This document shows, piece after piece, positions 1 through 4,211 of a stretch of 5,554 nt of DNA. How positions within the stretch are numbered: position 1 is the first letter of the stretch; every line of letters begins with the position of its first letter. The notes under the pieces were generated by a model that saw only the letters and a program-made list of their open reading frames with translations, was not told where the DNA came from and did not search any database. A program made the position numbers and the translations under genes. Origin of the DNA: Candidatus Bathyarchaeota archaeon (GTDB lineage: Archaea; Thermoproteota; Bathyarchaeia; Bathyarchaeales; DTEX01); NCBI GenBank assembly GCA_026414245.1, contig JAOAJJ010000083.1, positions 1-5,554 of the forward strand, given 5' to 3'.

Positions 1-1133
1 TTCTTTGTCCGCCCATAGCGCCCTAGACTGATAACACGCGAGTTTAAGAGCCCCATGACATCCAGCTCATTTATTAGCCCGCTAACCCTCCTCTGAGTTA
101 ATGGAGTTATACCCATCTGCTCACAGAGCTCTAAGTAAAGATTATATATGTCTCCCGTAACCGAACGATTAGAATCAATTTTGTTGAGAAAGTATACGCT
201 TAAAAGAACTATTTTTGAGTGCGCCGGCAAGCTTTTTATACTCTCGTAAACCTGATCGTGTTCTATCCTCTCCTGGGCATCTCGCACATGCTCCTCAGTA
301 ATCTTCCTATCGCCTCTCCTCTCAGCTATTTCGCCAGCAACCCGTAATAGGTCGAGGGCTCTCCTAGCATCGCCATGCTCAGAGGCCGCTAGGGCAGCAC
401 ATAGCTTAAGGGCGCCCTCAGATAAAACCCCATCATAAAATGCTATTTTAGCCCTCTCCATGAGTATATCCTGAAGCTCATCAGCGGTATAAGGCTTGAA
501 AACCATTTCTTCCTCACTCAAGGTGCTTAAAACTCTCGGATCCAGAAGATCCTTAAACTTTAAGTCGTTAGATATTCCAACGATTGAGACTTTACTCTGA
601 TTTAAACTCTCATTTATCCTTGTAAGCTCATATAGTAGTGTGTCACCGCGAATCTTTACTAGAGCATCGATTTCATCTAAAGCAGCTATAAAAATTATGC
701 TCTGAGACTCTAGATTCTTCTTAAATCTATCAAAAATTTCGCCGACAGCTAAGCCTGTAAATGGAACCTTAACATCAATGCTCGAACATAAGGCTGCTAA
801 AACTCTGTACTCCGTCCCCGCAAGTCGGCAGTTTACAAAGCAGACCTTAACAGGTGAACCGACCTCCTCAGCCTTTTGAACAAGCTTATTTAACACGAAC
901 CTGACAACCGCGGTCTTTCCAGTGCCAGTCTTACCATAGATAAAGACATTGGAGCATGGAGAACCTCTTAAGGCTGGAGCTGTTATCTCAGCCAGGCGGA
1001 GAATCTCTTCCCTTCTATGTGGAAGGTTATCGGGAACATAATCATGCCTTAAAACTTCTCTATTCTTAAAAATCTTTGAACCCTTAAGAAAATGCGCAAA
1101 TATTTCATCTAGAATATTTTCCTGATCCCTCAT
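1..1133 (-). CDS. cdc6: Orc1/Cdc6 replication initiator (C-terminus cut by window edge)
   Basis: Archaeal Orc1/Cdc6, an AAA+ ATPase that binds origin recognition boxes and recruits the MCM helicase. 377 codons are present. Visible motifs are Walker A GKTGTGKT (residues 67-74), Walker B LDEID (152-156), sensor 1 SND (188-190), a DPR motif (198-200) and sensor 2 GDARRALDLL (254-263). A C-terminal winged helix begins near residue 303, with QRRVSGLINELD at about 347-358 and GRYGRTK at the cut end. This tail resembles the Orc1-1 type, the ORB-binding paralogue. Known members are about 400 residues, so only a few tens are missing. The ATG at 1133 is chosen because GAGGT lies 9 nt upstream (1143-1147 on the plus strand). 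The gene points away from an ORB-containing intergenic region, the usual arrangement for an origin-linked initiator. The family call is very secure; the paralogue type is inferred. Confidence 0.97.
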   Translation of the reverse strand, partial: MRDQENILDEIFAHFLKGSKIFKNREVLRHDYVPDNLPHRREEILRLAEITAPALRGSPCSNVFIYGKTGTGKTAVVRFVLNKLVQKAEEVGSPVKVCFVNCRLAGTEYRVLAALCSSIDVKVPFTGLAVGEIFDRFKKNLESQSIIFIAALDEIDALVKIRGDTLLYELTRINESLNQSKVSIVGISNDLKFKDLLDPRVLSTLSEEEMVFKPYTADELQDILMERAKIAFYDGVLSEGALKLCAALAASEHGDARRALDLLRVAGEIAERRGDRKITEEHVRDAQERIEHDQVYESIKSLPAHSKIVLLSVYFLNKIDSNRSVTGDIYNLYLELCEQMGITPLTQRRVSGLINELDVMGLLNSRVISLGRYGRTK

Positions 1134-1176
1134 CTCTACCTAACCTCAATTAAAGAGACTGAACCCTTCTTCCACC

Positions 1177-1189
1177 AGATATATGTAGA
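1177..1189 (-). promoter_or_regulatory. Candidate TATA box of cdc6
   Basis: On the minus strand this reads CTACATATATCTG, an AT-rich TATA-like element 45-55 nt upstream of the cdc6 ATG. Transcription would start near 1155-1160 and leave a short leader carrying the GAGGT ribosome site at 1143-1147. A second AT stretch at 1148-1154 is too close to the start codon to serve as TATA for a leadered message. The ORB at 1251-1280 lies about 65 bp further upstream, so initiator bound there could influence this promoter. The position is judged by eye only. Confidence 0.4.
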
Positions 1190-1250
1190 TGAGGATTAAA
1201 GATCTCTATACAAAAAAGTAGATAGAAAAACGAAATGTGTTAAAGAAAAA

Positions 1251-1280
1251 GGGGCCCCACCCCTATATTTCTACTGGAAC
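1251..1280 (-). repeat. Origin recognition box A
   Basis: The minus strand reads GTTCCAGTAGAAATATAGGGG followed by T, GGGG and CCCC: dyad-like core, GAAA, TATA spacer and two G-tracts. It agrees with ORB B (1513-1539) at 19 of 21 positions from TTCCA to GGGGT, and both carry a second GGGG. The dyad-plus-G-string layout is the known binding site of archaeal Orc1/Cdc6, with the winged helix on the dyad and the AAA+ domain near the G-string. It is the ORB nearest the cdc6 promoter, and its G-tract points toward cdc6. Confidence 0.85.
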
Positions 1281-1366
1281 AGTCTCCATAAGATTCTTTT
1301 AATTTTTCTTTTCTTTTGAAAAACAGTCTCCCATTGTACTTTGGGAAAAATAATATTTAATTGAAG

Positions 1367-1390
1367 CTATACAATATTCTATACAATATC
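1367..1390 (+). repeat. Tandem 12-mer CTATACAATAT(T/C)
   Basis: Two perfect head-to-tail copies of CTATACAATAT, each followed by T or C, give a 12-bp period. They sit in the AT-rich stretch between ORBs A and B. Tandem AT-rich 12/13-mers are familiar in DNA-unwinding elements, for example bacterial oriC, so this could be a melting site or a protein-binding repeat. Two copies could also arise by chance slippage. Confidence 0.6.
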
Positions 1391-1395
1391 ACAAA

Positions 1396-1407
1396 ATATC
1401 TAGATAT
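1396..1407. repeat. Perfect palindrome ATATCTAGATAT
   Basis: A 12-bp perfect palindrome of almost pure A/T lies 5 bp after the tandem 12-mers, inside the putative origin. It may be an easily melted segment or a dimeric protein site. There is no direct evidence for either. Confidence 0.5.
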
Positions 1408-1469
1408 ATTTCCGCATAATACATTATCTTCCATTCAAGATCATCCATAATTTATCTGTAATAAAATGA

Positions 1470-1491
1470 TTCATTTAATGAAAGCCTGGGG
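1470..1491 (+). repeat. Degenerate ORB D
   Basis: TTCATTTAATGAAA forms a dyad with 6-bp arms (TTCATT/AATGAA) around one base. It is followed by GCCT and GGGG, so the GAAA-N4-GGGG half has the same spacing as the strong ORBs. Its G-tract lies 42 bp from the G-tract of ORB B, in the same orientation, which is close to four helical turns. The dyad core differs from TTCCAATGGAAA, so affinity would be lower or specificity different. Confidence 0.5.
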
Positions 1492-1512
1492 CTAATTTAC
1501 TTCCATCACATT

Positions 1513-1539
1513 TTTCCAATGGAAATATAGGGGTCGGGG
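1513..1539 (+). repeat. Origin recognition box B
   Basis: TTTCCAATGGAAA is a palindromic dyad. It is followed by TATA, GGGG (1530-1533), TC and a second GGGG (1536-1539). This is the best ORB-like element on the plus strand and shares its core with ORB C (same TTTCCAATGGAAA) and its downstream half with ORB A. Its G-tract faces the AT-rich stretch leading to ORB C. The assignment rests on the known dyad-plus-G-string plan of archaeal ORBs. Confidence 0.87.
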
Positions 1540-1540
1540 C

Positions 1541-1687
1541 GATGCTTCTTATGGACTGTGGAACATTCTTTAAGCAATAGTCTTTAACTTATATGTGAAC
1601 TACATGTTAATCTTCGCCACTATGACTTAATTTTTAAATCTTCTAGACAATTTAATCATTTTTAAGCATTATTTTTTGTTAAATGAG
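1541..1687. other. AT-rich candidate DNA-unwinding element between convergent ORBs
   Basis: About 150 bp lie between ORB B (plus) and ORB C (minus), whose G-tracts both point inward. The right half (about 1627-1685) is almost entirely A and T, with runs such as TTTTTAAATC and ATTTTTTGTT. No open frame of note or promoter-driven gene is visible. Inverted ORBs flanking an AT-rich melting region is the arrangement known from characterised archaeal origins. The exact melting site cannot be read from sequence. Confidence 0.6.
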
Positions 1688-1712
1688 CCACCCCTTCCTT
1701 TCCAATGGAAAA
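1688..1712 (-). repeat. Origin recognition box C
   Basis: The minus strand reads TTTTCCATTGGAAAGGAA followed by GGGG and TGG. The TTTCCAATGGAAA dyad is identical to that of ORB B, the spacer is GGAA, and the G-tract comes at the same distance. It is inverted relative to ORB B, giving a convergent pair. It shows one long G-tract plus GG rather than two full GGGG blocks. Confidence 0.85.
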
Positions 1713-1727
1713 TACCGGAGATTCTTT

Positions 1728-1745
1728 TTTTCTGAAATTTTGGGG
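1728..1745 (+). repeat. Degenerate ORB F
   Basis: TTTTCTGAAA is followed by TTTT and GGGG. A small TTTC-T-GAAA dyad precedes the GAAA-N4-GGGG half with the spacing of the strong ORBs. It lies 16 bp beyond ORB C in the opposite orientation. It is short of the full CCAATGG core, so treat it as a possible weak site. Confidence 0.45.
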
Positions 1746-1758
1746 AAACATTTCTCAA

Positions 1759-1773
1759 GTTAACTCTGTTAAC
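1759..1773. repeat. Paired GTTAAC sites
   Basis: Two GTTAAC hexamers (1759-1764 and 1768-1773) are separated by TCT. A third occurs at 1841-1846, just upstream of the probable TATA box of the next gene. Each hexamer is itself palindromic. They may form a small operator for the plus-strand winged-helix gene. Chance in AT-rich DNA is a real alternative. Confidence 0.35.
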
Positions 1774-1846
1774 ACTAAAAATTGCAAATTTTTCTCTTTT
1801 TTTAGAATAAAGCCTAATTTACTCTTTTCATCATCTAAAAGTTAAC

Positions 1847-1860
1847 CAAATAATTTATAA
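1847..1860 (+). promoter_or_regulatory. Promoter (BRE/TATA) of the 1915 gene
   Basis: CAAATAATTTATAA holds a TATA-like TTTATAA at 1854-1860 with an A-rich BRE-like flank. Initiation about 25 nt downstream would fall near 1882 and give a leader of about 33 nt. That leader carries the GGGGAAGG purine tract just before the TTG start, which overlaps the weak ORB E. Confidence 0.5.
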
Positions 1861-1894
1861 CCTGTGAAGTGATAATTGTTAGTGAATTGGCGGA

Positions 1895-1906
1895 GAAACT
1901 TTGGGG
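1895..1906 (+). repeat. ORB-like half-site E
   Basis: GAAA-CTTT-GGGG matches the downstream half of the strong ORBs in sequence and spacing, but no dyad core precedes it. It lies in the 5' leader of the 1915 gene, and its GGGG is part of the GGGGAAGG ribosome-site region. It may therefore be conserved for translation rather than for Orc1/Cdc6 binding. Confidence 0.3.
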
Positions 1907-1914
1907 AAGGTTAA

Positions 1915-2328
1915 TTGCCTGTAAGAAAAATGAAGGTTGAAGTTTATGATGAATCTGGAAATCGTTACGTGATTAGCTTTGAGGGTAGAATTACGAAGGA
2001 AAAGGCCCAAAAAGTCTTTGACATGATTGAGCTACTTGGGGGCATACCCGTAGCGGAACCACCCACCTTCACACATGATCTCTCAAAGATTGAAAAAGTC
2101 CTCTTTATAGTAAAGAAGAATTTTCCAATATCATGGTTCTCGGCTAGGGAGGCTCAAGACGCATATGAAAAAGAAATTGGTGAACCAATTAGCTTAAGCG
2201 CCATCTCAACCTATCTCTCAAGACTGGCTGAGAGAGGGATAATTATAAAAAAGAAAGATGAAAACAGGATCTTCTTCAAACTTGTGCCGCAGGAAATGAG
2301 GGAAATTATAAAGCCTTTTAAGGGCTAG
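1915..2328 (+). CDS. Small archaeal winged-helix protein
   Basis: 137 residues, soluble, no signal or membrane segment. Residues 6-43 form a compact beta-plus-helix module (KVEVYDESGNRYVISFEGRI, then a helix ending ELLGG). Residues 57-126 look like a winged helix: a helix at 57-69, a second at 76-88, a recognition-type helix at 93-108 (SLSAISTYLSRLAERG), and a basic wing IIIKKKDENRIFFKL. The likely role is DNA binding, as a regulator or origin-associated factor; the partner is unknown. TTG at 1915 is used because GGGGAAGG ends 4 nt upstream and a stop precedes it directly. ATG at 1930 is the alternative and lacks a ribosome site. The gene lies immediately beside the putative origin, divergent from cdc6, a position in which archaea sometimes carry winged-helix initiator-like proteins. 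That parallel is only suggestive. It overlaps the next gene tail-to-tail by 11 bp. Confidence 0.85.
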   Translation: MPVRKMKVEVYDESGNRYVISFEGRITKEKAQKVFDMIELLGGIPVAEPPTFTHDLSKIEKVLFIVKKNFPISWFSAREAQDAYEKEIGEPISLSAISTYLSRLAERGIIIKKKDENRIFFKLVPQEMREIIKPFKG

Positions 2329-3022
2329 ATTCACCTTTCTTTAAAATGCTCTCCATCTCCCTTTTCAATCGATACACATATGGGGCTCTATCTTCTCTTC
2401 TCTCCACATAACCACGCACATATAAGCTCTTCATTAGGCGTGCAGTATGCTCTCTCGTCAACCCAATTCGAGCCTTTATTTCAGAGACAGTCTTCTCTCC
2501 TTCTTCTGCCAAAATCTCTAGAACCTTCAGTTCTGTCTCAGTTAATGATGTTAAAACCTTGCTTTTATCCTCCACTGGAAACAACCTAGATAAGTTATCT
2601 GCGTCGGGCTCTTTTCTAATCTTATCTAAATCCCTTTCTCTCTCAATTCTACTAATCCTCTCTAAAAGATCATTATATTTAGCTACTAAATCTTCAATCC
2701 TCTCTTTCAAGACCCTGTGCTCCGCAGCCATAGTTTCAGTATGTTTAGTTAAGTTCTCTATTCTCTCTTTAAAGTCTGAAATTAATGAGTCTAGTTCTTT
2801 CCATCTATCGGCGGAAATTTTTCCATAGTTATCGGCGACTTCTTGGAGTCTTCTCTCAATCTTCTGGAGATCTTTATTAAAGCTGAAAACTATGTCTTCA
2901 AACAGCTTCTTCATGTCCTTATTCTTCAAAATCTCACACCTCATTTTTCTAAAATACGCTAGTAGAAAAACTGAAGAAACGCAGAATATGATCGTATAAA
3001 TTATTAATATTGTGATTTCCAT
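2318..3022 (-). CDS. Membrane-anchored coiled-coil protein with C-terminal winged helix
   Basis: 234 residues. An N-terminal hydrophobic helix (about 3-24) is followed at once by RKMR, which by the positive-inside rule places the rest in the cytoplasm. Residues about 30-135 are highly charged with heptad-like spacing, indicating a long coiled coil. Residues about 158-224 form a MarR/ArsR-like winged helix: LTETELKVLEILAEEG, then TVSEIKARIG and TREHTARLMKSLYVRG as the helix-turn-helix, then a basic wing (YVERREDRAPYVYRL). Specific function is not recognised. The architecture fits a DNA-binding protein tethered to the membrane, either a regulator or a chromosome anchor. ATG at 3022 is preceded by GGGGTGAT, a good ribosome site. 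Its promoter region is packed with TGTGA/TCACA half-sites, so autoregulation is plausible. The stop overlaps the convergent winged-helix gene. Confidence 0.85.
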   Translation of the reverse strand: MEITILIIYTIIFCVSSVFLLAYFRKMRCEILKNKDMKKLFEDIVFSFNKDLQKIERRLQEVADNYGKISADRWKELDSLISDFKERIENLTKHTETMAAEHRVLKERIEDLVAKYNDLLERISRIERERDLDKIRKEPDADNLSRLFPVEDKSKVLTSLTETELKVLEILAEEGEKTVSEIKARIGLTREHTARLMKSLYVRGYVERREDRAPYVYRLKREMESILKKGESSP

Positions 3023-3095
3023 GACATCACCCCTCTTGTGACATCACAAATCGCGTGATGCAAACTGATCACGGCTTAATCACATTATAATCACA
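3011..3095. promoter_or_regulatory. Cluster of TGTGA/TCACA operator-like sites upstream of the membrane wHTH gene
   Basis: The clearest element is TTGTGA-CA-TCACAA at 3036-3049, a perfect inverted repeat with 6-bp arms. Around it lie TGTGAT (3011-3016, within the first codons), TGACATCAC (3022-3030), CGTGAT and ATCACG (3054-3059 and 3068-3073, an inverted pair 8 bp apart), and two AATCACA copies 11 bp apart (3078-3084 and 3089-3095). The spacing and density suggest cooperative binding of a dimeric regulator over the promoter and start codon. The 3022-3030 copy partly doubles as start codon and ribosome site and is less informative. Confidence 0.7.
3085..3091 (-). promoter_or_regulatory. Candidate TATA box of the membrane wHTH gene
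   Basis: The minus strand reads ATTATAA, set between two AATCACA half-sites. Initiation about 25 nt downstream would fall near 3062, giving a leader of about 40 nt that contains the perfect TTGTGA-CA-TCACAA palindrome and the GGGGTGAT ribosome site. A protein on the flanking half-sites would block TBP, which suggests repression. Confidence 0.45.
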
Positions 3096-3209
3096 ACATT
3101 ATCCTAAAAATAATTTTCGTTAACCTAGACTTTAAATTCGTAAAAATTGTATAGACTGAACCGCTATGGGATTAGGATATTGGAGTAGAAGCTGGCAGAC
3201 TTGCAGGGA

Positions 3210-3224
3210 CAGAAAAATTTTCTG
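3210..3224. repeat. Inverted repeat CAGAAAA-A-TTTTCTG
   Basis: Perfect 7-bp arms around a single central base lie between the two minus-strand genes, about 60 bp after the stop of the upstream one. On the minus strand a T-run follows the A-run, so it could aid termination of that transcript. It is unlike the TGTGA family and could be a separate protein site. A one-base loop makes an RNA hairpin unlikely. Confidence 0.4.
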
Positions 3225-3255
3225 AATTTTCTAGCATGATGTGGCTTCCAAGCTA

Positions 3256-3290
3256 TGTGATGTTACATGATGTGATTTTGTGACATCACG
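3256..3290. promoter_or_regulatory. Second cluster of TGTGA-NN-TCACA sites
   Basis: TGTGATGTTACA (3256-3267) and TGTGACATCACG (3279-3290) each match TGTGA-NN-TCACA at 9 of 10 positions. A TGTGAT half-site (3271-3276) lies between them, and the centres are 23 bp apart. The second site overlaps the stop codon of the 3286 gene. The cluster is about 165 bp upstream of the TATA candidate of the membrane wHTH gene, so it could be an auxiliary operator that supports looping, or a nucleation site for a DNA-organising protein. Confidence 0.65.
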
Positions 3291-3780
3291 TTTTTCCTGA
3301 GAGCATCCTTGATTTTGAGAGTGTGGACAAACCCTTTTCTATTTCATTCTGTAGAGTTTGCAGTATCTTTATTTGCTTCTCGCTCACCTGCCTTGTTTCC
3401 CATAACTCCCTATATTTTTCTCTATAGGCACATATTTTATTCGATATTTCAATGTAGGGTTCTAGACGGGGGTCGTCGAAGACTCCTAGATAACCTAAAA
3501 GTATCACTGTGTAAATGGATCTGATTATATTTTTTCTTGCCTGAGCTAATGTTCTATTGAAGGCTCCACGGCTTACTCCTGATTTTATGAGTCTCAGCTT
3601 CGCCTTATCCTCATAAATTATTCTTTTATCAACTATTTTTTCGGCTAAAACATCTATTAGGAATGTTTCTGCTTGAACCTTAGTTAAATTGCTATTTTTG
3701 AGCAGTATTTTAAAAATCGGGTCATTATTAAGACTCGTAAGCCATCTTTGAATCTCCTCTTTTACCTTAGGATCCATCAA
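3286..3780 (-). CDS. Helical HTH-like protein of unknown function
   Basis: About 164 residues, soluble, largely helical. Residues 5-55 are helical and charged. Residues 58-99 hold a helix-turn-helix-like core (KLRLIKSGVSRGAFNRTLAQ, then ARKNIIRSIYTVILLGYLG), which is the most family-like part of the protein. Residues 105-156 are helical, possibly a short coiled coil. I do not recognise a named family with confidence; DNA binding is inferred from the GVSRGAFNRTL turn and the basic helix after it. GGAGGG at 3789-3794 lies 8 nt before a TTG at 3780 and 11 nt before an ATG at 3777, so either may be used. Its stop codon lies within a TGTGA-NN-TCACG palindrome, and another operator pair lies upstream of its promoter. 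It may be the binding protein for these sites, or a partner of the downstream membrane wHTH protein in the same orientation. Confidence 0.8.
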   Translation of the reverse strand: MMDPKVKEEIQRWLTSLNNDPIFKILLKNSNLTKVQAETFLIDVLAEKIVDKRIIYEDKAKLRLIKSGVSRGAFNRTLAQARKNIIRSIYTVILLGYLGVFDDPRLEPYIEISNKICAYREKYRELWETRQVSEKQIKILQTLQNEIEKGLSTLSKSRMLSGKT

Positions 3781-3818
3781 GGATTTTTCCCTCCAATTGA
3801 ATACATTTTTGTCTACAG

Positions 3819-3832
3819 GTTAATTTTTAGGT
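3819..3832 (-). promoter_or_regulatory. Candidate BRE/TATA of the 3286-3780 gene
   Basis: The minus strand reads CCTAAAAATTAACC, an AT-rich TATA-like element about 40-50 nt upstream of the start. Initiation would fall near 3800, just before the GGAGGG ribosome site (3789-3794), giving a very short leader. The operator pair at 3852-3881 lies just upstream. Confidence 0.4.
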
Positions 3833-3851
3833 TTCTATCTCATGATCCATC

Positions 3852-3881
3852 TGTGATATCTCAACGGATAGTGAGGTCACA
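3852..3881. promoter_or_regulatory. Tandem pair of TGTGA-NN-TCACA sites between divergent promoters
   Basis: TGTGATATCTCA (3852-3863) and AGTGAGGTCACA (3870-3881) each match the consensus at 9 of 10 positions, with centres 18 bp apart. The outer ends also pair as CTGTGA (3851-3856) and TCACAG (3877-3882), with CTCA/TGAG inside, so a cruciform or hairpin is an alternative reading. The pair lies between the TATA candidates of the 3286-3780 gene and the elf1 gene, close enough to affect either. Confidence 0.6.
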
Positions 3882-3916
3882 GGCGTAGCTCCCTAAATCT
3901 TTAAGAGCGAAAACAT

Positions 3917-3928
3917 ACTATAATTAAT
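3917..3928 (+). promoter_or_regulatory. Candidate TATA box of the elf1-GGGPS-polD cluster
   Basis: ACTATAATTAAT lies about 30-40 nt before the elf1 ATG. Initiation about 25 nt downstream would fall within 5-10 nt of the start codon, so the message is nearly leaderless. No strong ribosome site precedes the ATG, which agrees with this. Confidence 0.5.
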
Positions 3929-3955
3929 TTTATGTTTTAACGCGTTGGGTTCGAT

Positions 3956-4198
3956 ATGGGAAGAAAAAGGAGAAAAGTGATCCGAATACCGAAGAAAAAG
4001 TTGCCGAAAGTTTTCCTATGTCCAAAATGTAGCAATGAGTCTATAAGAATTGAGATGATGGAAAGCGATATGGGAAGAAAAGCAATAGTTAAATGTGGTA
4101 ATGTAAACTGCGGCTTCACGAAAGAGGTTCAGGTGAAACCCTTCTTTAAAGAGGTTGATGTTTACTGCCAGTTTATAGACGAGTTTTATGGATCTTGA
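3956..4198 (+). CDS. elf1: Archaeal Elf1-like transcription elongation factor
   Basis: 80 residues. A very basic N-terminus (MGRKRRKVIRIPKKKLPK) is followed by a four-cysteine zinc ribbon, CPKC (C22, C25) and CGNVNC (C47, C52), and the C-terminal signature VDVYCQFIDEFY. This matches the Elf1 family, whose eukaryotic members end VDIYSEWID and bind elongating RNA polymerase II. The archaeal homologue is presumed to act on RNA polymerase passing through chromatin or DNA damage. Length and cysteine spacing fit the family. ATG at 3956 gives the canonical MGRK start. It is first in a compact same-strand cluster. Its stop lies 13 nt before the preferred GGGP synthase start, or overlaps the alternative upstream start. 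Confidence 0.88.
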   Translation: MGRKRRKVIRIPKKKLPKVFLCPKCSNESIRIEMMESDMGRKAIVKCGNVNCGFTKEVQVKPFFKEVDVYCQFIDEFYGS

Positions 4199-4211
4199 GG
4201 TTGGAGTGAAG

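Larger units (their letters stand above)
1134..1914. other. Probable chromosomal replication origin (oriC) region
   Basis: This is 781 bp without a credible gene, between divergent cdc6 and a winged-helix gene. It is strongly AT-rich but punctuated by G-tracts. Three elements match the archaeal ORB plan of a short dyad, a 4-nt spacer and a GGGG tract (1251-1280 minus, 1513-1539 plus, 1688-1712 minus). Three weaker copies keep GAAA-N4-GGGG. The second and third strong ORBs face each other across about 150 bp of AT-rich DNA, the geometry seen around unwinding elements in other archaeal origins. A tandem 12-mer and several small palindromes lie between the first two. Origin placement next to orc1/cdc6 is well established in archaea. 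No replication data are available here, so the function is inferred from sequence and context. Confidence 0.85.

Noticed and set aside
1251..1258. GGGGCCCC as a terminator stem
   Set aside because: There is no loop. It is part of the double G-tract of ORB A and lies upstream, not downstream, of the flanking genes.
1329..1345. TCCCA...TGGGA inverted repeat as an ORB
   Set aside because: The arms are too far apart and there is no GAAA-N4-GGGG half.
1134..1914. tRNA or other structured RNA gene in the long intergenic region
   Set aside because: No cloverleaf, GTTCRANNC box or GC-rich structured segment is visible; the region is too AT-rich for a stable RNA.
2571..2582. TCCACTGGAAAC as a further ORB
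   Set aside because: The dyad resembles the ORB core but has no GGGG tract downstream on either strand, and it lies inside a coding region.
2380..2828. Plus-strand open frames at 2380-2589 and 2559-2828
   Set aside because: They are antisense to the membrane wHTH gene, with Ser/Leu-rich low-complexity translations and no domain; the minus-strand protein has clear structure.
3011..3290. Repeated ATCACA/TGTGAT units as a CRISPR array
   Set aside because: Units are only 5-14 bp, palindromic and irregularly spaced, with no constant-length spacers or cas genes.
3309..3524. Plus-strand open frame antisense to the 3286-3780 gene
   Set aside because: Its translation looks random, and the opposite strand has a good ribosome site and coherent helical protein.
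3937..4119. Minus-strand open frame over elf1
   Set aside because: It is a shadow of the Elf1 zinc-ribbon gene, whose cysteines and C-terminal signature are clear.
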